A stretch of DNA of 64,000 nt, taken from contig CBDCEM010000003.1 of the NCBI GenBank assembly GCA_965215825.1, positions 3,844,001 to 3,908,000 of the forward strand, read 5' to 3'. The DNA is from JAWPMT01 sp965215825 (lineage in GTDB: Bacteria > Bacteroidota > Bacteroidia > Cytophagales > Cyclobacteriaceae). Positions 1-8,108 of the stretch are shown here, piece after piece (positions within the stretch are counted from its first letter, which is position 1; each line of letters starts with the position of its first letter). The notes under the pieces are model-generated. The model did not search any database and was not told the DNA's origin. It worked only from the letters and a program-made list of their open reading frames with translations. The position numbers were made by a program, and so were the translations under genes.

Positions 1-2
1 AT

Positions 3-404
3 CATCGAAACATCAGTCTGGCAATCATATTTGTGATTTTGGCTACAATGATCGCTTCATGTAGCTCCCAAGGTGAAAGCAATGCTTCCTCGGAATTTGA
101 GAAGGAAAAGGAAAAGATTGTCCAGGAGATTGAAAAATTTGAAACGGATCTCGATAATGCCATCGAGGAATTGGAACGAGAAATCAGTTCTGAGGAAGGG
201 AAAGTGAAGAGGAATTTAAAAAAGGCCAAAAAAGACCTGGAAAGAAAGAAAAGTAAAATTCAAACCTCATTGAATCAGGCGAAGCAAGCCACTGAAGAAG
301 ATTGGGCAAAGGTCAAAAATGAAACCAATAAGCTATTTGAAGATTTGAATTCAGAGATCAATGGCCTCAAAGACAAGATCAATGCCATTATGGATGATAT
401 CTAA
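3..404 (+). CDS. Coiled-coil lipoprotein, 5' end outside window
   Basis: The frame is open from the first base, and the residues before the GTG at 33 (HRNISLAIIFVILATMIASC) complete a lipoprotein signal peptide. The true start is therefore upstream of the window and the GTG is not the start. The lipobox is IASC, with Cys encoded near 60. The mature part, about 110 residues, is almost all charged heptad-like helix rich in Glu and Lys, so it is a predicted periplasmic or outer-membrane-anchored coiled coil. No enzyme motif is visible and I do not recognise the family. It converges on the ROK gene with 26 bp between the stop codons. Confidence 0.7.
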   Translation, partial: HRNISLAIIFVILATMIASCSSQGESNASSEFEKEKEKIVQEIEKFETDLDNAIEELEREISSEEGKVKRNLKKAKKDLERKKSKIQTSLNQAKQATEEDWAKVKNETNKLFEDLNSEINGLKDKINAIMDDI

Positions 405-430
405 GCGTTTAATGAGGGTTGTTTTTCAGC

Positions 431-1369
431 TTAAAACTCTGTCAGTACAGGTTTAATTCGATCCCAGGCACTCGCTTCAAAAAGACGAGCACTCCCTAAA
501 AGCGCAGCATGCTCTTTTAGCTGTGAAACCCGGACCTCAACACTCAGTTGTTCTTGAATAAGTTGTCGATTAAAAGCGTCCTCAAATAAACACCACGCTT
601 TACTGATATTCCCTCCCATCACCAACACGTCAGGATTAAACTTCCGAATCCAGGGCGCTATGAATATTGCCATGTTTGTACCAAACTCGAAAAATAACTG
701 TAGCGCCAATTGATCACCTGTTTCAGATAAGTCAAAGACATCTTTGGCGCCAGCTATCCTATTTCCTGTGAATTTTTGATACCGATTAATGAACCATCGG
801 GTGGAGAAGTAATCATCTCCAATACCCTCCAAAAATGGCAAATGCCATAAACAACCATGTTTAGGAACTGCGTCACCGTGTGTCACTGGAATACCATCTT
901 CTACGAAAGCGGAACCAAAGCCTGTACCCAGTGTAATTGAAATGGCCCTTTGTTTTCCAGCAGCTTCTCCCTTCCAGGCTTCACCCACAGCAAAAGAAGT
1001 TGCATCATTCAAAAAACGCATTTCCAGACCCTCTACATTTAACAGGGGTGTGAGTGATTGGGGCACATCACAATTGTAGAGTGATTCGTATTTCTTGTTA
1101 CCTTCAAACAAAGCTACCCCTGTCTTGTAATTGAAGGCCCCAGGCATGGCAAATCCAATCCCAATAACTTCTTTTCCGGAAAGACCACTAAGTGTGTGGT
1201 TGATCGTGCTTGCCCATTCATTCAAAATTGTTGTTCTTGACCCTTGATTATCAATTTTCAACTCACAGAGCGTATTCTCTAACAATCTGCCTGTGTGAAG
1301 AGATACAGCACCACTTAACACGTGACTGCCTCCAATATCTACGCCGATCACATAAGGATTTGCACTCAT
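431..1369 (-). CDS. ROK family sugar kinase
   Basis: Predicted cytoplasmic ATP-dependent hexose kinase of 312 residues. The phosphate-1 loop VGVDIGGSH-type motif is at residues 8-15, the ROK signature appears as NDATSFAVGEAW, and the second phosphate motif as TLGTGFGSAF. The usual ROK zinc knuckle (CxCGxxGCxE) is absent; the matching stretch reads HGCLWHLPFLEG with one Cys. A GTG at 1393 would add eight residues; I prefer ATG 1369 because MSANPYVIG starts directly on the domain and has AGAAG upstream. It is the last gene of the leftward mannan operon, 80 bp after the GH92 gene. Mannose or another released hexose is the likely substrate, by context only. Confidence 0.85.
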   Translation of the reverse strand: MSANPYVIGVDIGGSHVLSGAVSLHTGRLLENTLCELKIDNQGSRTTILNEWASTINHTLSGLSGKEVIGIGFAMPGAFNYKTGVALFEGNKKYESLYNCDVPQSLTPLLNVEGLEMRFLNDATSFAVGEAWKGEAAGKQRAISITLGTGFGSAFVEDGIPVTHGDAVPKHGCLWHLPFLEGIGDDYFSTRWFINRYQKFTGNRIAGAKDVFDLSETGDQLALQLFFEFGTNMAIFIAPWIRKFNPDVLVMGGNISKAWCLFEDAFNRQLIQEQLSVEVRVSQLKEHAALLGSARLFEASAWDRIKPVLTEF

Positions 1370-1449
1370 GTTACTTCTGATTTCGTCTGTCACTCATTTC
1401 AAAAACCAGGATTCTTCTCATCATCACATGATCAAGTAATGGTCTCTCT

Positions 1450-3768
1450 TTACTGTGTTCCTGATAGGGAAAACGGTTTGGAATCGTCGGAAGAGCCCCA
1501 ATTCAGGTTAGGCTGATTGGCCATTTCCAATTCGAGTCTACCTCCTTCTAACAAATCACTATGATCGACCCAGGTTTTATTGTAATTCGCTCCATTGAGT
1601 TTCGCAGACTGAATGTACGGACTGTCCTTTGTATTTCCATCTGCGGTTATTGTAAAGGTCTCACCATTTTCAAACGTCAGGTGTACTTTATCAAATAACG
1701 GACTCCCCATAACATATTGCGTGGTACCGGGAGTAACCGGATAAAACCCTAAAGCGCTGAACACATACCAGGCAGAAGTCTGACCATTGTCTTCATCTCC
1801 ACAATAACCATCTGGAGTGGCCTGATATAGCCTGGTCAGCACTTCTCTTATGCGTTGCTGTGTTTTCCAGGGTTGCTTTGCGTAATTGTAGAGGTAGATC
1901 ATGTGTTGGATCGGCTGATTTCCATGCGCGTAGTTGCCCATGTTAACGATCTGCATTTCCCTGATTTCATGTATGGTAAAACCATAGTAAGAATCATCGA
2001 AATCTGGGGGCATATTGAATACATCATCTAATTTTTGAGCAAATGATTCCTCTCCACCCATCAAATTGATTAGCCCCTGGATGTCCTGAAATACGGACCA
2101 GGTATAGTGTAAACTATTTCCTTCTGTAAAGGCATCACCCCATTTCAACGGATTGAACGGTGATTGAAAGTTGCCATCCTGGTTTTTTCCACGCATCCAA
2201 CCTGTTTCCGGGTCGTAAAGTTTTTTATAATTCAGGGCCTTACGAGAATAGCTGATAGCATCCTCGGCCTTTCCAAGTTCAGTAGCCAACTGAGCAATAG
2301 AGAAATCCGCATAAGCATATTCAAGGCTCCTGGCGGCATTTTCGTTGATCCCTACATCGTATGGAACGTAGCCTAATTCATTGTAGTAGTCCACGCCCGC
2401 CCGGCCAACGGAGTTGACGGGACGGCCAGCACCTACTGTAGCATTTTTTATTACTGCATCATAAAGCAGCTCTGCATCAAAATCACGAATTCCCTTGACG
2501 TACGCATCAGCGATGAGAGATGCCGAGTTAGAGCCAATCATACAATCCCGATGACCAGGACTGGCCCATTCCGGCAACCAACCAGATTCCTTATAGGTGT
2601 TTTCCAAACCTTGCATGATCTGGCTGTTGAGTTCGGGATACATAAGCGTGAAATAAGGAAAAACAGCCCGAAACGTATCCCAAAATCCATTATCCGTAAA
2701 CATGTATCCAGGTAGTATTTCTCCATTGTATGGACTGTAATGGACAATTTCACCGGAGGCATTGTATTCATAGAACTTCCTGGGGAATAATAGCAGTCGA
2801 TAAAGGCAGGAATAAAAAGTGCGAACCTGATCTATGTCTGTATCTTCAATTCGTATCCGATTTAGCTCTTTGCTCCACGCTTCTTGTGCTTTTGCTTTGG
2901 TCTGATCAAAAGTGTCCTTGCCGATTTCACGGTTAAGATTGATCGCAGCTTGTTCGGGGCTAATGAATGACGAGGCCACTTTCACGTGAATTTGTTCGCC
3001 GCGTTCCGTCTTAAATCCGATGACTGCTCCAACATGCTCTCCTTCACTTTCTTTCGAGTTTTTGGCCAGCTTCCAATCATCAGACCAGGTGTGATTTACT
3101 TCAAAATCCTTGTCGAACTCCGCTACGAAATAATTGTGAAAATTATCAGGAACCCCGCCATGGTTGTTCCGATTATATCCTACGATTTTTCGCTCTTCCG
3201 GAATGATTTTTACCATGGACCCCATATCAAAGGCATCCAGAATAATATAGGCCTCATCAGTCTCTGGAAAGGTAAATTGAAAGTGAGCAGCCCTCTCGGT
3301 AGGAGTAACTTCAGCTGTAACATCATAATCAGCCAAATACACCTGATAGTAATGAGGCCCTGCCGATTCTGCTTTATGAGAAAACCAGGAAGCTCTCTCC
3401 TCTTCGTGATACTTCAGCTCGCCCGTAGCCGCCATCAATGAAAAAGCAGCATAGTCATTGATCCACGGACTTGGTTGATGTGTTTGTTTAATACCTCTGA
3501 TTTTATTCTCGTCGTACTTATAGGTCCATCCATCTCCCATTTTACTTGTCATAGGCGTCCAAAAATTCATCCCCCAGGGAACAGCAATAGCTGGATAAGT
3601 ATTGCCATTGGACAAACTAAATTCCGAATCAGTCCCCATTAGCGTATTCACGTATTGTACCAGATCTTCATCAACAAGATTAGTTGTGGGTTCTCCGATT
3701 TCTGGCTGCACTGTGCAGTTAGTCATTAATAACAAGACAGCTATACTCAACAGGGAATTACGAATCAT
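1450..3768 (-). CDS. GH92 exo-alpha-mannosidase, lipoprotein
   Basis: Exo-acting, Ca-dependent, inverting alpha-mannosidase family. The 772 residues have normal length: an N-terminal beta-sandwich to about residue 270, then an (alpha/alpha)6 barrel. The lipoprotein signal is MIRNSLLSIAVLLLMTNC, so the enzyme is envelope-anchored. Recognised motifs are NGFWDTFRAVFPYFTL, FTEGNSLHYTW (holding the proposed acid Glu), YAHGNQPIQH and GDEDNGQTSAWYVFSALGFY, with D658-E659-D660 as the acidic cluster where the catalytic base lies in the family. The second motif reads EGNSLHY where EGNAWQ is usual, a small subsite change. It lies 19 bp after the symporter and before the ROK gene. Linkage specificity cannot be read from sequence alone. 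Confidence 0.93.
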   Translation of the reverse strand: MIRNSLLSIAVLLLMTNCTVQPEIGEPTTNLVDEDLVQYVNTLMGTDSEFSLSNGNTYPAIAVPWGMNFWTPMTSKMGDGWTYKYDENKIRGIKQTHQPSPWINDYAAFSLMAATGELKYHEEERASWFSHKAESAGPHYYQVYLADYDVTAEVTPTERAAHFQFTFPETDEAYIILDAFDMGSMVKIIPEERKIVGYNRNNHGGVPDNFHNYFVAEFDKDFEVNHTWSDDWKLAKNSKESEGEHVGAVIGFKTERGEQIHVKVASSFISPEQAAINLNREIGKDTFDQTKAKAQEAWSKELNRIRIEDTDIDQVRTFYSCLYRLLLFPRKFYEYNASGEIVHYSPYNGEILPGYMFTDNGFWDTFRAVFPYFTLMYPELNSQIMQGLENTYKESGWLPEWASPGHRDCMIGSNSASLIADAYVKGIRDFDAELLYDAVIKNATVGAGRPVNSVGRAGVDYYNELGYVPYDVGINENAARSLEYAYADFSIAQLATELGKAEDAISYSRKALNYKKLYDPETGWMRGKNQDGNFQSPFNPLKWGDAFTEGNSLHYTWSVFQDIQGLINLMGGEESFAQKLDDVFNMPPDFDDSYYGFTIHEIREMQIVNMGNYAHGNQPIQHMIYLYNYAKQPWKTQQRIREVLTRLYQATPDGYCGDEDNGQTSAWYVFSALGFYPVTPGTTQYVMGSPLFDKVHLTFENGETFTITADGNTKDSPYIQSAKLNGANYNKTWVDHSDLLEGGRLELEMANQPNLNWGSSDDSKPFSLSGTQ

Positions 3769-3787
3769 TTGGATACTAATAATTAGA

Positions 3788-5578
3788 CTAGTTTTCTAGT
3801 TTTTCGAGCCAGTTCTTCTTCAGTAAATAGGAGGTTACCACCAATATCAGGATGCCCACAATCATTGGTACAAATTCTTTGATGACGAGGTAAATGGGAA
3901 TTACCACCAATGTCATCTGCCATATGACACCAATGAGTATATTCACCATATCTCGTTTGAAATCTTTGTTCACTGAGAAATGCTCATCTTCTGCTAACAC
4001 TTTGGCCTTGATCGGGTTCCAAAAACCCCACGGCCTTACGTTTTTGTAGAAGGCAATGAGCACCCCCTCCTCGTCTGGTGGTGTCATCAAAGTTCCGGCG
4101 ACGGACCCTACGGTAGAAATCAATAAAATGTAAGGGAAGGCATACAATGGCTGCATTTCAGGCACTACGATCGGCATCAACAAGGATGCAATCAGTCCGG
4201 CAACCATGCCCCAGAAAAAGCCATAACTATTAAATCGCCACCAGTGCCATTTCAAGAGGTTTGCCGCAGTGTATCCTCCAAAAAGGGCGCCGAAAATCCA
4301 TTGCATCATATCATTGATCGAATCCACAAGGAAACCGAATACTATTCCAATCGCGACCAGGGCAAATGACGATAGATAACTTAGACGAACATAGGTCTTA
4401 TCGGACTTCTTTGAATTGATGTATTTCTTATAAATGTCATTTACGAAATAGACCGGAGCAGCATTGACAGCAGCTGCAAATGTGGACATAAAAGCGGCCA
4501 GTAAACCTGCGATTAAAATACCGACCAATCCAACTGGGATAAAATTATTGATGGCGTAAGGCAAGATCAACTCGAAATCAAAGGTTCCTCCATCAGCTTG
4601 CAATTGAGGTCCCAGGAAGACCAGAGCAAGTACCGTAAGACCTGCTACCATCATGTACCTGGGAAAGAACATGACCAGTGAAACGATACCACTCATTTTA
4701 GCAGCATCAACAGGACTCTTCGTTGCCAATATTCTTTGCATGTCGTAATTGGGAACGGGGCCGGCCATACTGGAAAAAATGCCTTTGAAGATCATCATCA
4801 TGAAGAAAAAGCCAAACAGACTAAAGCCATCATCATCAATCTTCTGATTGACGGAATCTAGAATGCCCGTCCAGTCCAGGTCTAGTTTCCAGCCAAAAAA
4901 CAAATCTTTCCAACCATTGGGGATAACCGCATTCAGCATATCCGGGCTGACGTTGATCATAGCAATGACACCAACCATGATCGCCGCGATAGTCATGATT
5001 CCAAACTGCAAAAGCTCGGTAGACACCACACTGTACATGCCACCCTTGACAATATAAAATGTTGTGAACCCAAGGATAATTAATGCATAAATATCCGGTG
5101 ACAAGTCCCAGGGAAGGAATGTCGCGGAAAACTTCCCAATGCCCTTAAATGCATAGGAGATGAACCCTATAGCACTAACAATGGCAAAAATGACGACAAT
5201 CAAATGCGATAACTCTACTCCTTTTCCATTTCCGAATCGTGTTCGGAGCCATTCTGCCCCAGTCATGACATTGGACCGTCTGAGCCACATTGAGATGTAG
5301 ACCATCAGGAAAATCTGATTGAAGGTAGGCCAAATCCATGGTAGCCAGGCGCTCTTTAACCCATAGACAAAACACATTGACACGAGCCACATGGTGCCGG
5401 CAATATCAAACATGCCCGATGCATTAGATACGCCAAGCATCCACCACGGAATGGTCTTCCCTCCCAAAAAATAGGAATCCATGTTTTTGGAGGCTCGTTT
5501 CGAAATATAAATCCCGATGACGATAGTGATACCGAAGTATCCCAGGATGATCGCAATGTCCAGAAATCCAAGTTGCAT
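3788..5578 (-). CDS. Sodium:solute symporter (SSS/SGLT family)
   Basis: Inner-membrane sodium-coupled transporter of 596 residues with about 13-14 hydrophobic segments, starting directly with a membrane helix (LGFLDIAIILGYFGITIVIG). SSS landmarks include the early loop SKRASKNMDSYFLGGK with the following WWMLGVSNASGMFD, and the GLLAAFMSTFAAAVN segment typical of the sodium site helix. One base separates it from the GH2 gene upstream and 19 bp from the GH92 gene downstream, so it is co-transcribed. Given the context it probably imports mannose or a beta-mannosyl disaccharide; the substrate is inferred only. Confidence 0.92.
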   Translation of the reverse strand: MQLGFLDIAIILGYFGITIVIGIYISKRASKNMDSYFLGGKTIPWWMLGVSNASGMFDIAGTMWLVSMCFVYGLKSAWLPWIWPTFNQIFLMVYISMWLRRSNVMTGAEWLRTRFGNGKGVELSHLIVVIFAIVSAIGFISYAFKGIGKFSATFLPWDLSPDIYALIILGFTTFYIVKGGMYSVVSTELLQFGIMTIAAIMVGVIAMINVSPDMLNAVIPNGWKDLFFGWKLDLDWTGILDSVNQKIDDDGFSLFGFFFMMMIFKGIFSSMAGPVPNYDMQRILATKSPVDAAKMSGIVSLVMFFPRYMMVAGLTVLALVFLGPQLQADGGTFDFELILPYAINNFIPVGLVGILIAGLLAAFMSTFAAAVNAAPVYFVNDIYKKYINSKKSDKTYVRLSYLSSFALVAIGIVFGFLVDSINDMMQWIFGALFGGYTAANLLKWHWWRFNSYGFFWGMVAGLIASLLMPIVVPEMQPLYAFPYILLISTVGSVAGTLMTPPDEEGVLIAFYKNVRPWGFWNPIKAKVLAEDEHFSVNKDFKRDMVNILIGVIWQMTLVVIPIYLVIKEFVPMIVGILILVVTSYLLKKNWLEKLEN

Positions 5579-5579
5579 A

Positions 5580-8099
5580 TTAGTGAGTATCTCTGATGGA
5601 CATTAATTTCAGTTCGGGCCTGGTATCAGAACCCTCGCTTCCAGGAAACAACACCTGCTTTTCTTCCCCTGGCAAAAGGTCGAAAAAGTTGTCTGAAAAA
5701 TTACCGACCAGACCTTCAAACTCCAGATATACACTTTTGATAAGGACCGTCGCAGACAAGGTCACTAACCAATGTTCACCATTCATCGACACCTCGCAGG
5801 TATATTCAGGATCTGGTAATATCAATTCCTTTACAGGATGCCAATAATAGAGGTTAGAAAAAGTTTCTTCCTCTATCGAAACCCTTGCATCCAGAAGTAT
5901 CTTTTTGGTATCCAGATTGGCATAGACGTCAGGCTCCAGGGTTAAATGCAATTCGCTAACTCCGGGTTTTATTGTGACTTCCCTGCTTTCTACAAATAAC
6001 TGGTGTCCATGAAAGTCTTTGATCATCAAAGTGACTGTGCCCGTCTGGGGTTTAGCTTTATCGGAAACAACATATGCATCGATCTTGCCTTCCTCCCGAA
6101 AATCGCAGGTAATCAGGTAATCAGAGAATTGACGGGCCACCTCATAGTGCAATGCTTTCCACTTTCCATAGTAATCAATCCCGGACCAGGAAGCGACAGG
6201 CCAGCAGTCATTCATCTGCCAATAGAGCGTACCCATACAAAAAGGTTTACTCCTTCGTTGGGCTTCAATTCCAATTCTCATTCCCTCGGCCTGAACCACC
6301 TGACTCAGGTATAGAAAAGACTCAAAATCTTTTGGAAGGTGGTAGTTTCGTTCCGTATAAGTAGCGATGAGTTGATTTCCCCTGGGATGCTTTTGGTGCA
6401 CCTTCATCACCTCAGAATTGATCGACCAATCCTCGGGAATAGAGTACCTTTCAACTGATGATTGTAAGGGAAAGGACTGGAATCCAAATTCACTCATAAA
6501 TCGGGGAACACTTTTCTTAAAGTCTTCGAATGGCGCTTCGCCATGCCAAACACCCCAATAATGATGATCCCCATATTTGAACAAATCCGGATCTTCCCAA
6601 TTGTGCATGGGTGACGAAGACAGGTAATGCCGCTCAGGGTCCAGTTCATTGACCAGTCGTGGAAGTAAAACCTGAAAAAGGGCATAGTAATCTGCCTGAA
6701 GCTTCTTCATATCCGAGGAGCTGTAATCAAATTTCTCCTGCCAGCCCCAGTTGTCCCACCCCATCTCAATTTCATTGTTGCCACACCACATGATAATCGA
6801 AGGATGATTTCTCAACCGCTTGATGTTACAGGTCGCCTCCTCAGCAACATTATCCATGAAGCGCTGGTCTCCTGGATACATGGTACAGGCAAACATGAAG
6901 TCCTGCCAAATCAAAATACCATGTTCATCTGCCAGGTCGTAAAATAAGTTGGACTCATATACACCTCCACCCCAGACACGTAACATATTCATATTGGCCA
7001 ATACGGCATCCTTAAACAGCGTTTTGTATCTATCATCCGAGACCCGGGTTAAAAAACTATCCTGTGGAATGTAGTTTGCCCCTTTTGCGTAAACGGGGAC
7101 ATTGTTCACTTTGAAGTAAAAAGACTGACCCTGGTCATCTTTCTTTATCACTGTTTCAATGGTCCTCAGGCCTACTTTTTGATGCGTAGTATCGATCACC
7201 TTTTCGTCGATAATCAGGTCTAATCGAAATTCGTAGAGAAACGCTTCACCCATACCTCTGGGCCACCATTTCTTATAATCTTCGATAATCACTTCCTGGG
7301 CTATGTGATTATCGCCTTCTTCAAGGAAATAGGACATGCCATTGAGATCAATATCCTCATTCAGGCAAGTAATTTCCAGTATAGCTTTTGAATCGCCAAA
7401 AGCGCAAACTTCCATTTCAAAATTTACCCTCGCACTTCTAGGGCCTAAGGACTGTCTTATGTGTACTTCATCAATACTTGCCTGATCATGAAATTTCAAC
7501 CAGATGGGCCTCCAAATTCCGGAAGACACAAATCTGGGACCCCAGTCCCATCCGAAATGATAAGGTGCCTTTCTGGAATAAACACTCAAGTTATCTTCGG
7601 AATGATCATTCTCTGCGGGGTAGATAATCCCAACATCCCTTGCCTTTTCTGCAACCTCCTGAATAGGTGAGCGGAACAGGAGATGTAGCTTATTTTCTCC
7701 TTTGATCAGTACTTTGGAGACATCACACTTCCAGGTCATGAACATATTGGATGCTTCCAGAATCAACGTATCGTTGAGATACACGTCAGCGTAAGAATCC
7801 AGACCTTCAAAAATTAAGGTCGCTTTTGGGTCAATAGGGATCTCTTCAACGAAAAAACTTGTCCTGTATTCCCAATTGCGGGACTCGATCCATTGCAGTT
7901 CCGTTTCATTTGCCCGATCGAATGGATCCTGAATCAGGTGATTATCCAACAGATCTGTAAAATTGGTACCAGGAACGGATGCCGGATACCATTGCTCCTC
8001 TCCAACTGACCTAAATTCCCAATCCGTAACGATAGGCTTCAGGCTTTTATCACTGGCTAGTGGTGTCTTTCTGGTCTTCTGGTCTGTATCATTTAACAT
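5580..8099 (-). CDS. GH2 beta-mannosidase
   Basis: Retaining exo-beta-mannosidase of 839 residues with GH2 architecture: sugar-binding jelly roll, Ig-like domain, TIM barrel, C-terminal Ig-like domains. The acid/base is E443 in IIMWCGNNEIEMGWDNWGW and the nucleophile E537 in RFMSEFGFQSFP; MLRVWGGGVYES is also typical. WCGNNE and SEFGFQS are beta-mannosidase rather than beta-galactosidase signatures. The N-terminus (MLNDTDQKTRKTPLASDK) has no signal peptide and the upstream gene ends 9 bp away, leaving no room for one, so the enzyme is predicted cytoplasmic. Likely role: cleaving Man-beta-1,4-GlcNAc or mannobiose after import by the adjacent symporter. Confidence 0.93.
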   Translation of the reverse strand: MLNDTDQKTRKTPLASDKSLKPIVTDWEFRSVGEEQWYPASVPGTNFTDLLDNHLIQDPFDRANETELQWIESRNWEYRTSFFVEEIPIDPKATLIFEGLDSYADVYLNDTLILEASNMFMTWKCDVSKVLIKGENKLHLLFRSPIQEVAEKARDVGIIYPAENDHSEDNLSVYSRKAPYHFGWDWGPRFVSSGIWRPIWLKFHDQASIDEVHIRQSLGPRSARVNFEMEVCAFGDSKAILEITCLNEDIDLNGMSYFLEEGDNHIAQEVIIEDYKKWWPRGMGEAFLYEFRLDLIIDEKVIDTTHQKVGLRTIETVIKKDDQGQSFYFKVNNVPVYAKGANYIPQDSFLTRVSDDRYKTLFKDAVLANMNMLRVWGGGVYESNLFYDLADEHGILIWQDFMFACTMYPGDQRFMDNVAEEATCNIKRLRNHPSIIMWCGNNEIEMGWDNWGWQEKFDYSSSDMKKLQADYYALFQVLLPRLVNELDPERHYLSSSPMHNWEDPDLFKYGDHHYWGVWHGEAPFEDFKKSVPRFMSEFGFQSFPLQSSVERYSIPEDWSINSEVMKVHQKHPRGNQLIATYTERNYHLPKDFESFLYLSQVVQAEGMRIGIEAQRRSKPFCMGTLYWQMNDCWPVASWSGIDYYGKWKALHYEVARQFSDYLITCDFREEGKIDAYVVSDKAKPQTGTVTLMIKDFHGHQLFVESREVTIKPGVSELHLTLEPDVYANLDTKKILLDARVSIEEETFSNLYYWHPVKELILPDPEYTCEVSMNGEHWLVTLSATVLIKSVYLEFEGLVGNFSDNFFDLLPGEEKQVLFPGSEGSDTRPELKLMSIRDTH

Positions 8100-8108
8100 G
8101 AACTTTCT

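Noticed and set aside
2986..3441. 151-residue plus-strand frame inside the first GH92 gene
   Set aside because: Opposite strand of a well supported enzyme; low-complexity hydrophobic and aromatic composition without family motifs.
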